NCBI RefSeq assembly: GCF_000004075.3
Contig: NC_026659.2
Span: 27,794,272 to 27,858,271, forward strand
DNA: 64,000 bases
DNA from: Cucumis sativus
Lineage: Eukaryota > Streptophyta > Magnoliopsida > Cucurbitales > Cucurbitaceae
Direction: 5' to 3'
The notes under the pieces are model-generated. The model was not told where the DNA came from. It worked only from the letters and a program-made list of their open reading frames with translations, and made no database searches. This document shows positions 41,014 to 52,200 of this stretch, piece by piece. Made by a program: the position numbers and the translations under genes. Every line of letters begins with the position of its first letter. Positions within the stretch are counted from its first letter, which is position 1.

Positions 41014-44000
41014 TCAAGGTGCTAATCCAAGTTCCTTTCTTGTCTTTCCCACAAACAAGTCTCCAGATTTAATCAATCCAGGGATGCATCCACTAATTGT
41101 AATGAAAGGTAGTTGTGCAACTCCTTCTTTCCTTCCGAGAGAAACGATTGCGAGCTGGGAACCGGGTTTGTACGTAGCTAGCCTGCTCTCATTTGCTCCT
41201 GCTAGCATCAGTTTTAGGTTCTTGGAAGTTACATGCGCATGTCTTTCTGCTAAGTAACCTTGTTTGATTTCCTGTTCAATGAATCCAAATTCACAATATT
41301 AATAGCTTTGACATTATTACAGATTTCTTCTTCACTTTTGACCTTTTATCATTTTTTCCTACTTTTTCTAGCACCCTATATAGAAATGGTCTGCTCTTAA
41401 GTTCAACTCATTGGAGGCTACTTTTACTTGTTTCGACATTTATGATTTAAACACAAGTTGAATTACAAAGGACAACAAACGATGATCATCCTGCCATTGA
41501 CCTAAAAAGACAATTAGGATTCTCTTTGAATCAACTTAGTGATATAGAAGTGTCAAAATCAAACCGCCATGAAATATGAGTTCGGATATGCATGTATCAT
41601 TGAGCATGATGAAGGAAGGGCAGTCATCTATTAGGTTACAACCAACTCTTCTACCCTTAAGAGAATTTTTTTTCATAAACTAGTATATAAGTTATCTATT
41701 TTGTAGCTATTAACTAAATGCAATTATGGCTAATGGTTAATTAAGAAATCGTCCAATCTTTTAAATAAAGGACTTGCCTGAAGGTCTGTGATATCTCCCA
41801 CTGCAAAGACATTCTTAAAACCCCTGACTCTCAGGTGCTTGTCGACCATCAGTCTTCCATGGATGTCCAAGCTTTTTGCCAAGACTGTCTCTTTCAACCA
41901 CTGAGATCCAATTGGTTTTCCGGTGCACATAAAGTGGCAATCGGCTGCAATAGTCTCGCCACCTGAAGTTTGATATACTCCCTCTGATAAAGCTTGCATT
42001 GAAATAGATTGTTGGAGGATCACTTCAACTTTCTTTGATGTTAGCCAATCCAGTGCTTTTTGAGAAGCCTTAACCCCAACAAATTCCATTAATCTCGGCC
42101 CTCGGTGTATTAATTTCAAATTTTTCTCAGGAAAATCAACTGCAATTTCAGCAGCAAGTTCAACACCAGTAGGGCCTCCTCCAATTATTAAAATCGTATC
42201 GGCAGATTTTATCTTCTCGCATTCTGTATCCAAAAAGACCAAGTTAGCTAGCTAATCCAACCTATATGTTTGATGTCCTAGCATATCCTGAAAGCAATTA
42301 AACAGAAACTTATTCCTACTTTCAATTTCAGCTACTGTCGATCCTATTTATAGTAACTAGAGTATTTTGCTTAGGGGCCAGTTCTCAAAAGATTTCACCA
42401 CACGAAACTTAGCTCCAAGAGCCAACTATAAGTTATAAGTTCTCAACCTAGGAGTTTGAGTCGAACGTCAGAGACCATTATTCTCTTTCTAGTTTTATCT
42501 TTATCCCAACGCTTACTAAAATTGGATAAAGACCCCAAAATTAGAACCGGGCAACTCCAAAAGTTGAAGGTGCAAAACAAGAAGGCTTCTGTCTAGCTTA
42601 TGTACAAATCAAGATTATCTAATCACTCTGCTACTTTACGATCACACATAAACGAAATTTTGTAGTGAAAGTTGCATATATCAGGTATGGAAATAAAGCT
42701 CCAGAGAAAGAAAAAAAAAAGAAGTGCAAGTCCATGCAGATCCTACAACTGAACTATTGGCATGGCCAGTTCTACTTCAAGAAAAAACATAAAAGTTTCA
42801 TTGAAACAATTTTATTCACCTGCTTGGTATTGACCGAGCCTTTCAGTTCTACTTTTTGGAATGTTTTCCTTGTGACCGGTGGCAACAATAAGATAATCGT
42901 AAGGAACTGAAGAGCCATCTGACACGAAAACTTCCTTGTCTGTAATACTTGTGGCTGAAGATGCAATAATTCTTGCATTGGGAAGGTAATCTGTATGATT
43001 AATCACAGATCTTTCAGCAAATGATGGCTCCACCATTGACCTCAAGCCTGCCCATGAGATCTCGAAATACTCCTTCCTGAATCCAGTTAAATCATTTATT
43101 TATCATTATGACCATTCTGAAAAATAATTGCTTCAGGAAAAGAAAAGCTGGGACGTAACTCAAGTTGCACCTCTAGCTAAGAATGAAATCAAATTAAATA
43201 GTAGAAAATGAAGGACAAGAAACTTGTATATTGTTGGTTAAAAAAGAATAAGTATATTTATCCAAAGATAATTTTTTCTTAAGAAAAACCCTCTAGGCCA
43301 AACAAAAATAAATATACTGGGGGTGTTTGGTCCCAACTTTAAGAGGTGAAGTCATGTTTGGGACTCCAGTTACAATGGTTGGTATTTCGAACTACTACTT
43401 CCTACTCATACTATAATAGTTTCACCCCAAACATATCCCATTATAACCTACACTAAAATAATATGTACACCAAATTCAGACTAATAACCTATAAAATAAT
43501 ATGATCCAACAACACTCCCCTGAGTGTTTGTCTACTGGACATGCTCTTCATGTAGTATAGTCAAAGATAATGTACCCTCATACCAAAAAGCTAAAAGAGA
43601 TTTATTCTTTTGTTTGAAAAAAATCCACTAATACCATTCAACAATTAAAACCATCAACATACTTGTCCCCCACCGCCGATATTAATAACGATAATAATAA
43701 CAATAATACCAACAACAACAATAACAACAAAGGAGCTTCATTATCTAAATATATTCCATTAGCATATCATCCTCTAACAAATGAGATAAGCTCTTGCAAG
43801 CCTCGAATCAGCTACTTTTCTATTGCCTATAAATAGCTTAAACATTCGACTTAATCATCCAAAATTCTCTTCCTCGTAATTAGCTAAAGCCTGAAATAGG
43901 CATACGAAATATTTACCCTAACGTTATTTGATTTTATCTCTAAACATAACTTTATTTGGTTTGCCTCAGCCCTTCCTATTCTCTGCCTCATAACACACTC

Positions 44001-44477
44001 CACCAAGCTATAATGATAACTCTAATTTTTCTTATATTCGTCCATGAACCACTCCCCTTTCACAAATCCATCAATTTATCAACACAATTACCAAATCTGC
44101 ATATTACTTTCAACCATCAAATTAAATCACCCTTTCTCCAGTTCAAATTGTCAAGGAAAACCATTAGTGATCTGCCATTAATAACAACTCGTGTAACGAA
44201 ATAAAATTTCAGTCAACGAGTAGCCGTTACAATTTCTCAGCAAGATCACCAATTAACGATTTCCCTTAACACGAATCCCCTCCAACAAAATGGGCAACAA
44301 ACAGTTCCTAAACTTTCCAATGAACAAACAATAACAGAATACATATGTAAACAAAGCAAAAACTTACTGATCGATTAGAACGACATCGGCGACAAATTGA
44401 AGAGAATAAGCAACAAATGCGCCGCCAATTCCTCCACCTACAATCACCACTCTCTTCTTGTCCTCGGCCGCCATCAT
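41014..44477 (-). CDS. AIF/FSP1-like FAD-dependent NAD(P)H oxidoreductase
   Basis: Pyridine nucleotide-disulfide oxidoreductase fold of the 'apoptosis-inducing factor homolog A' group (plant At5g22140/At3g44190 relatives; animal FSP1/AIFM2 reduces quinones, so quinone reduction is a possible role here). Four minus-strand exons: 44368-44477, 42820-43076, 41778-42223, 41014-41271; 356 residues. Two ATGs stand side by side at 44477 and 44474. FAD motif GGGIGGA is at residues 14-20; the second dinucleotide motif is IIGGGPTGVELAAE; the FAD-closing motif is NVFAVGDITD. The C-terminus runs KTRKELGLAP. The third intron starts with GC rather than GT (cag before gcaagt) and ends in AG. No N-terminal presequence or clear membrane segment is visible. 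Intron 1 holds a repeat shared with the uricase gene. Confidence 0.92.
43318..43525. repeat. MITE-like repeat in intron 1 of the FAD oxidoreductase gene
   Basis: The left end (gggggtgtttggtcccaac) pairs imperfectly with the right end (atccaacaacactcccct) read in reverse complement. The inner part, with aatagtttcacc, attataacc and ctaaaataatat, resembles a stretch of uricase intron 1 at 50210-50330. Borders are approximate and no target duplication was identified. Confidence 0.45.
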
Positions 44478-45204
44478 CTGCAGGCCTTTGGTAGAATTCA
44501 ATAGACACATCTTTGAAACGATTTCAAAGCGACCCTTTATAGCTCAAAACTTGAATATTAAAATGGTGATTAGGGAATAAAGATGGGGGATCGTGTAGAG
44601 ATGAAGAAATCGACGGCTGTTTCCAGTGGGAAAGCTCGAGATTCCGAGTGTTTATGGGGCCCAGAGAAGAAATTTTGTAGAGTAGAAAACGAGGGGGAAA
44701 TGAAAGATGAAAAGTGAAAAATGGCGTCAAGGGGTTTGTCTAATGGAGCGAAGAGTATGAAGAGAAAGACGAAGAAGCGGTTAGACCCGCGTCCACTTTT
44801 GTAGACAATCTTTTCTTTTTCAGTTTCTTTCACGACGTTTTTCTTCCCTCCATTTTTGGGTTTTAGTTTTTGTTTTCGGTTGCAAACAAAATTTGAAAAA
44901 TAATGTAAACTCTTAACAATATATGTATTAGGGACGTGTTTATGGTTCGATTTTAAATGACGAATGTGTCTACAACCTCTTACTCGATCATTTAAAAAAC
45001 GTCTTTAAGATTGTTTATCCTTTCACACGATCACAATCGTTTACCCTCTTACTGTCCAGTTCAGTTTTATAATCGGTTTAATATTTTAAACTAAACTAAA
45101 CCGCAAATGCGGTTTGGTTTGGTTTTCAACCTTTTTTTAACACTCCCAATATGTATATGAGTACAATGATAGACGACAATAGAAGTTCATCAACGTTTAT
45201 TGTT

Positions 45205-45395
45205 GAAGAAATGTGAAATTTTGTTATATTTTGATTCATTTTGCTTCTTTTTTAATTAGTAATAAATTGCAATAGCTAGACATATATAGGCATTTATTAG
45301 TGTTTGTCGAAGTTATAAATGTTTATATGATTTTATCGCAGTCGGTCACAACTAGAAGGTGAATCGTTGTTATATTTATAAATTACTTGACGGTA
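45205..45395. mobile_element. Foldback (MITE-like) element, copy C
   Basis: The left arm (gtgaaattttgttatatttt) and right arm (cgttgttatatttataaat), with internal gcaatagctagac and tttatcgcagtcgg, give an imperfect hairpin like copies A and B. Borders are approximate. Confidence 0.45.
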
Positions 45396-45489
45396 ATCAT
45401 GTGAGAGGACAAAAAAGAAAAAACATGAAATGTCATATTAATTATAATGGTGCTAATTTTTTGTATAAATTTCTAACAATAGTTTGATA

Positions 45490-45680
45490 GCGGTATTTTA
45501 AAAATAACAAAATAAATTAAAATATTTACAGGTTGTAGCAAAATTTTAGACTCTATCACTTATAGTTTTTATTTCTATAGCATATCAATGACTGTCAGTT
45601 ATATAATTTGCTATAAGTTGTAAATATTTTTTAAAATCTATTATTTTTAAGAATAGTGATTTTAAAAAATAGTAGATTTT
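45490..45680. mobile_element. Foldback (MITE-like) element, copy D
   Basis: Left arm aaataaattaaaatatttac and gtagcaaaattttag; right arm tttgctataagttgtaaat and ttttaaaatctattat, in reverse orientation. The centre has ctatcacttatag and a short atcaatgactgtc. The left arm is nearly identical to that of the element at 48045. Confidence 0.55.
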
Positions 45681-46610
45681 AAAAATTTTCCTACTTTGAT
45701 ATTCTTTTGTAAATATTTATGAACATCGACACATCTATAAACACGAGACATTGAAGTTTGGTTATTTTTCATAAATATAATCAAATACTAAAATATTTAC
45801 GGTGCATGTAACAAAATCAAAATGTCCATAAAGTCAACAAATATTTTAGAATTTTTAGGTTGTCCTTTCTTTATTTTTTATTGTGCAGTTTTTCTTTTCC
45901 TTTCCGTGGTCTTTATATATATATATATATATTTTAATGATGATATTTGTTTTAAATTAATCATGAATCTTTATTTAAAAGTGTTATTCGGTGGCAAAAT
46001 CGTACTAAATAATCTTGAAAAAATAGTTTAGATTATGTACCAGATATATTATGTGTGAGTGGCCAATTAATCGTGTGTTGACTATGTCAATTTTTTTTAT
46101 TGTGGACATGTGGGCTTTTCCGTTTTCAAAAGGGTTGTGTACCGTCTAAATATTTTGTCGATTTGTTATTTTTTTAAGAAAAAAAAACCCTTAAAACAAC
46201 TAACAATTGCTATCAAGCTTTCAACGTTATAAGGATAGAATAAACGGGCAAAACATTGACTGAATATCAGTTTTTTAATATTTTACCAATTTTTGTTCTA
46301 TATATGCAATTGTTTTATCATTGGGTGCTTTATCTTCTACTGTTATTTGCTTAATTGTCATTTACGCAATTTGTTCTTTTTTTCTTCTTCGTATGTTTAT
46401 CTTTAGGATTTAAGCGTTTGTTCTTAGAGCACACTTGCTCGCTTATGTTTTTAGATTGACCATTGATTTGTTGATTTTTCTAGATCGACTCTCGAACTTG
46501 TTGATATTTTACGAGTCATTCTTTGGATTATTGATACGATGATGATATGTTAATTTTTTATTAGATGACAGTTTTATATACATATATATTGACTTGATAT
46601 TTGTTGGAAC

Positions 46611-47360
46611 TAAGGGTGAAATCGGGTTGGGTTGAGAGACATTCTCAACCCAACTCATATTTTTGGGTTATTTGGATTGACAACCCGAATAACCCGAATT
46701 TAGTTTTTAACTCAACTCAACCCCCTTGGGTTGGGTTGTCGGGTTGTATATATAAATATTATTTAAATTTTTTTTCGAGTTTTATAGATTCTAATGTTTA
46801 TAAAAGTTTGAAATTATTACATTTTAATTTCAAATTTTCATACAATAAATTCAAATTTTATATACCTTTGATTTGTTTTTTATTAAAATAATATATACCT
46901 CTAATTTATTTATTTATATATTATATTAATTCAGGTTTGATTGGGTTGAACCAAAATTTTTAAGGAAAATTGCAATAAATGGCTATTTTAGCAATATTAA
47001 TTAAGGATATAACAACATTTTAAAAAAATTGCAAATATAGCAAAACTATCACTGATAGACTTCATATGGTATATCAGTGCAACATGGTCCATCAGTGATA
47101 GACTTATATCATTGATAGAATTTGACAAATTTTGTTATATTTGTAAATTTTTTAAGGTTGTGCTATATGTTTGATTAATTTGAATTTAATTGTTAAATTT
47201 GCAACTATCCCAATTTTCAACCCTCCAACGCGAGACCCAACCCAACTCGAAAAAATAAAAAAAAAATTAACCAATTCAACTCATATTTTAACCTAACCCA
47301 ACCCAATCCTTATAATATAGATTGGATAGTCCGGGTTCAACCCATATTTGTACACCCCTA
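46611..47360. mobile_element. Non-autonomous hAT-like element with 8-bp target duplication
   Basis: The ends are taagggtg on the left and caccccta on the right, which is taggggtg in reverse complement, a typical hAT terminus. The flanks are gttggaac (46603-46610) and cttggaac (47361-47368), an 8-bp duplication with one mismatch, the size made by hAT transposases. The sub-terminal arms are rich in gggttgggttg and its complement, giving a long hairpin. The element encodes no transposase. A second, unrelated foldback element (46966-47217) is inserted within it and accounts for roughly a third of its length. Confidence 0.75.
46966..47217. mobile_element. Foldback element nested in the hAT-like element
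   Basis: Long imperfect inverted repeat. The left arm begins aaaattgcaataaatgg and includes attgcaaatatagcaaaact; the right arm in reverse complement begins aaaattgggatagttgca and includes tttacaaatataacaaaa. The centre contains two copies of atcactgatagac/gatagactta in opposite orientation. It belongs to the same general family as the copies near 12005 and 48045. Borders are approximate. Confidence 0.7.
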
Positions 47361-48044
47361 CTTGGAACAATACTTTTTGACTTGTTCATATTTTTCGACT
47401 AACCCTTGATTTGTTGATAACTTTGACACATCAATCAAAGTTTTAAACTATTGTAGCCCTCGATTATATTTAATCCATTATTTTCTTTTACATGCTCATG
47501 TCACATCATGATTGAAAGAATCAATACACTAATTTGACGTATGTAACCACTTTTATTTTCTTTTGCATGCACGTTGGATCTATGGATCTACTGCACCATA
47601 TTTTGAAGAGTCGCTTTCTAAATATATAATTTTAAACTAACAATTAAAAAAGTCACGAAAATTGACAATCACTCAAAAATAATAATATATAAATTTATAG
47701 AAAATGTAATTTTTAGAAACTTATTTAACCTTTTAAATTCAATTAGTAATGGGAATATTTAGAATGAAATCCACAGTATTATGAAAATTAATGTGCTTTT
47801 TTAATTTTAGTTTTTATTTGATACTCTAACCCATTTTCTTCTATAATAATTATATTTAAAGAAAAATGTCATATCAAACAAAGTTAGTTAAACTTACTTT
47901 TAACTTTTCTCTTTATTTAGTCCAAGTTGGATGCTTAGCTGACAAAAAAAAGAGAAAAGTTTAGATAATTTCTTTTTCAAATATCTATAAAGATGGTTAC
48001 GTTTTAATATAAAATAAATTGAACACATTTGAACAAGGCATATT

Positions 48045-48240
48045 TTTTTTAAATCGTAAAATAAATTAAAATATTTATAAATTATAGCAAAGTTTTAGAT
48101 TATATCAAATATATAAATTGATAAACTTTTATCACTGTCTATCAATACATAAAATAGTGTCTATTTTATTGTTGATATAATTTGAAATTTTTTTAATATG
48201 TTGTAAATATTTTGTTAAATTTGTTATTTTTGACAATTTT
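48045..48240. mobile_element. Foldback (MITE-like) element, copy E
   Basis: Left arm aaataaattaaaatatttat and atagcaaagttttag; right arm aaatattttgttaaatttgt. The centre has tatcactgtctatc and agtgtctattt. The left arm matches copy D over about 40 bases with few changes, so the two are recent relatives. Confidence 0.6.
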
Positions 48241-49128
48241 GATAACAAAACCATTAAATGACAAAATTAATTACGGTTGGTTTTCTATATTTTGTCAAAT
48301 ATTTTATTTCTTACAATTAGATGAAGTTTTCTCGAGAATAATAAAAAAATTTCGTTAAATATAGTTTGTCTATTTTGTCATTTTTTACGGTTCCATTATA
48401 TTATTAATGATAATAATGGAGGACGTTGTTGGTTTTTGCTGTTACTATGGGCATTTTATGTATATTATCAATTTATTTAACAACAATTTGTTATGTTGAA
48501 CATTTTATATTTCTTTGTATATAGTACTTGTATGTAGCGGTGAGAATGAATTTTAAAAAGATGAGTGCATCCCGATATTATCCAATTAAAAAACTAAAGT
48601 CTCATTTAACAACCACTTTTTACTTATATTTTAGATTTTTTTAAAATTAAACCTACACACAATCATATTTCTTCAGCTTTATTTGATTAATTCTTGCATT
48701 TTAAAATTTAAAATGGACAATACATAAAATGTTTTAATATTTTGAATTACGTGAAAAAACAAAAATAGTTTTTCTTTTTGAAAATGATCCGAAAAGAAAA
48801 ATGCCAAATTGAAAAGTATATGATGTTCCACCTAGAAAATACAACAAAAAGATCAATACTTATTCCACGAACAAATTTTTTCAAATATATTCTATTTATT
48901 ATTTCAAAGATATGTAATTTGAATTCAACAAAATTATTTTCTTAAAAGATAACAAAAATATTCGATTGTGATTGTTTAACCAAAATTTCAAGTTACTTAA
49001 ATGATAGATATTGGTAGAATTTTATTAGTTTTGGAGATATAATTGAAAGATAGAAGGTAAAATTTTGTTATATTTAAATTCTTTTGTAGAGATCATAAAT
49101 TTAATTTATTATATTTATGCAACAGCCT

Positions 49129-49138
49129 TTATAAATAA
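49129..49138 (+). promoter_or_regulatory. Likely TATA box of the uricase gene
   Basis: The sequence tttataaata lies about 115 bases before the uricase ATG. With the usual 25-35 base spacing the transcript would start near 49160, which puts the in-frame ATG at 49138 upstream of it and leaves an ~90-base leader. This decides for the start at 49252. Confidence 0.5.
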
Positions 49139-49251
49139 TGAACTTTTTATTCACTGGAAAACCATTACCGCTTTTCTTCTACAAAGACCATTTGCAAATC
49201 ATTGCCAAATCAACTTCTTCGACCGCTAAAATCCGATCTCCGGCCACATTC

Positions 49252-52200
49252 ATGGCTCCCGAAGACGCTGTAGTCGTAGTGAACGGCTTGAACTTTGAGC
49301 AGAGGCACGGCAAGGAACGAGTGCGAGTGGCTCGGGTTTGGCGGACCAAAGGCGGCCGTCATTTTATTGTTGAATGGAGCGTTGGCATCAGTCTTCTCTC
49401 CGATTGCGTCGCTGCATACGTTAGCGACGATAATTCCGATATTGTTGCAACCGATACTATGAAGAACACTGTAATTGTCTTCTAATATACTGTTTGTTGC
49501 ATGATGATTTGATTGTTGCGGCTCTTGTGAATTTGATTGTTTAGTGAGTGTTGGAAGAGGAAAAAGGAAAGTGAAGAGTAGTATTGTTTTTTTTTTTTGT
49601 GTGTGTGTGCTTTTTTTGACTTGGTGTATTTGGTTGAGTTATTAGTTGCATTAGTATTATTTAGTGGTAGAACATGTTCGTTGCTAGTTTTTTATGTGGG
49701 TATTGAAATTTTTATTGCTTAACTTAGACCAATCGCGTAGGATCTGGAAGTTTTTATTCTTACGGAAAAGAATTCTGTTGCTCTGCTCTTATCTTTTTTT
49801 TCCCTTTACTATTTACTTTATTGGATCGTTCTCTATGGTGTGCTGCTTTGAGTGAAAATGATCTCGAGCAAATTCTGATTTTCAAAATTGTACCAAATTA
49901 GTTAAGCAGGTCGTCAGTGGAAAATTTATGGAGGCACCGTTTGGATCTTGAATTTGGGAAACGGGGCAAATCGCAGAATTAGTTTTACGTTAGGGATTAC
50001 AAAAAGTGAGAGATTTGTTTGACTGGGGGTTAAAGATGGGAAATTTGTTTTAGATGCGGTTCGCCAGGACTATCCTAAGACTATAATAACCACAACTTGC
50101 TAAGCTAAATACTATTTTGTACTTTCCAATTTCTATTTGATACATTTCTTACTATTTTACCTTCATTATCTTTTTTTTATTCTTTGCTAAATTATATATA
50201 CTATTTCATTCTCAAGCTAAAATAGTTTAGACCTCAAATATATACTATTATAACTCAAACTAAAATAATATATACCATAAGTACAAACTATTATAATCCA
50301 ACCATAATAACCCAGGACTATAATAATAACTTCTTACCCCAAATGTTCCTTAGAAGTGAAAACTTTGTTATGTGGAAACAGTGTGGGAAGGAAATCTTGT
50401 GGACTATCTTACCTTTTTTTGTTTTAATCATAGCAGATCATATTTGCATTTTTTGGTTCTCCCACGTTTATTTCCTTTTGTTACAGTTCTAGATTTTGAT
50501 ACTGTTACTCCCTTTAATGTTAAAAGTTAATTGGTTTTATTTCTTCAGGTATATGCAAAAGCCAAGGAGTGTTCTGACCAAACTTCGGTGGAAGATTTTG
50601 CAATTTTTCTTGCCAAGCACTTCACGTTATATTACAATCAGGTAAACCGCGTATTTAAACTTGTATTCTTAATGGTATGCAGGTCAGTATGTTGACACCT
50701 ATGCAGGTTGAGACTTGGTGAAGTTGTAGGTTGGATTTGTGGTAAATCAGAGGTTGTGATTTGGTGTGAGTTTTAGTGGGTGTAAAGTGAACATAGTTTA
50801 GCTGTCTTAATGTGCATGACTTTTATCTACTCAGTATACTCACATTGCATCAACTAAAATAATTTCTCGCCTTCTCCATATCCACCACTACATGGGGCTG
50901 GTATGAATTAAAAGTACGAGTTATCTCCATTACAAAACACTTACACGATCATCTAACCACTTTTAGGACTTCATTTTAGCACTCAAATGTTTTTTTCGGA
51001 GGTTGCAAGACCCATACCTTTCAATATTAAAGTTATGTTACTTTGCTCATTGAAACTAACTCGGCTTGTGCCTTCACCGTAGTATATCTCTTCTTGCAAC
51101 TACAATTCAAGAAGGAAAAAAAAAGCTTCCACTATTTTATTCTCTTGCAGTACATCACTTAATAATCCATTGCAGAACTCATTGTACTTGTTTTTACTTG
51201 CTATGCCTTAGGTTTCATAAGATGACAATTTTTTTTCTGTTCAAGTGAAATTTTCAATTCAAACTAGTTAATTTTTAGTCCTATAGAAAAGTCATGTCAT
51301 TGAAATGTTGTGTCATCAAGCTCCTACAGATGCATTTTCTGCATAATTTTAGGGGGTCTTTTTGGTGGATTATCTACCTGCTTTCTGAATCAAAAACCTT
51401 GTTCTTCAAACATGCACCAATATAACCATAGCATTTTATTTTTCCTCCACATTTATATGCCCATTGGGATGTTTTCCAGATGCATGCACTACTGATTAAT
51501 TATCAGTCCACTGAATTAATTGCATATAGCCAGGATAGAGTAAACACCTACGAACCACGAACTTTCACAAAAGGATTTCCTGCTTCCTTCAAACTTATTT
51601 ATTTTTCGTCTTATCTTCTGCTCAAATCCCTTTTCCTCCTCATTGTGCACGATGTGCACGCTTTGGGATCTTTTTTTTATTAGTTGGCGCTGAAAGTTAA
51701 TAAATCCAAAGATGTTCTTCAATATGTGTAATTAATTTGCAGGTTACTACTACGATAGTGAAGATTGCAGAAAAGTCATGGGAGCGTGTATCTGTAAATG
51801 GTCAACCACACAACCATGGTTAGCTGTTTTTTTTTTGGAATGGCTGATTCTGAGAATTGACTTTTATCATTATATTCAACCTTTTCAATGTTGAAATATT
51901 TAGTTTAAATAACTTATAAGGGGTTTAAATGATTGTGAATTTTATTTAACTTTATTTCTCGAAACCCTTCTCAAGTAAGTTCTTCTCTTGCGCCTCTCAT
52001 GATGATAAAAAGGATTTGGATCCTTGGTGAGAGTCTTCTGGTGTTAAAGTCAACAAGAAATCTTTTTTAATAGGGTGAAAATTTTCTGTTCAGCATAACT
52101 AGAGATAAATTGATTAGAGGGATATCCACGAATTTTAACATACACAACCGTATCTTTTAGTTTTTACAGTGTGTGCAAAATTCTTAACATTTGTCTCTTT

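Larger units (their letters stand above)
44478..49251. other. Large divergent intergenic region rich in foldback elements
   Basis: It separates the minus-strand oxidoreductase from the plus-strand uricase. The left ~350 bases are the oxidoreductase leader and promoter. The rest is AT-rich and gene-free. It holds two foldback elements (45205-45395, 45490-45680), a hAT-like element at 46611-47360 with a nested foldback, another foldback at 48045-48240, and the uricase promoter at the right end. Confidence 0.65.

Noticed and set aside
40810-41257. Two plus-strand open frames of 71 and 83 codons
   Set aside because: They overlap, in antisense, the last coding exon and 3' flank of the FAD oxidoreductase, whose minus-strand frame is clearly conserved.
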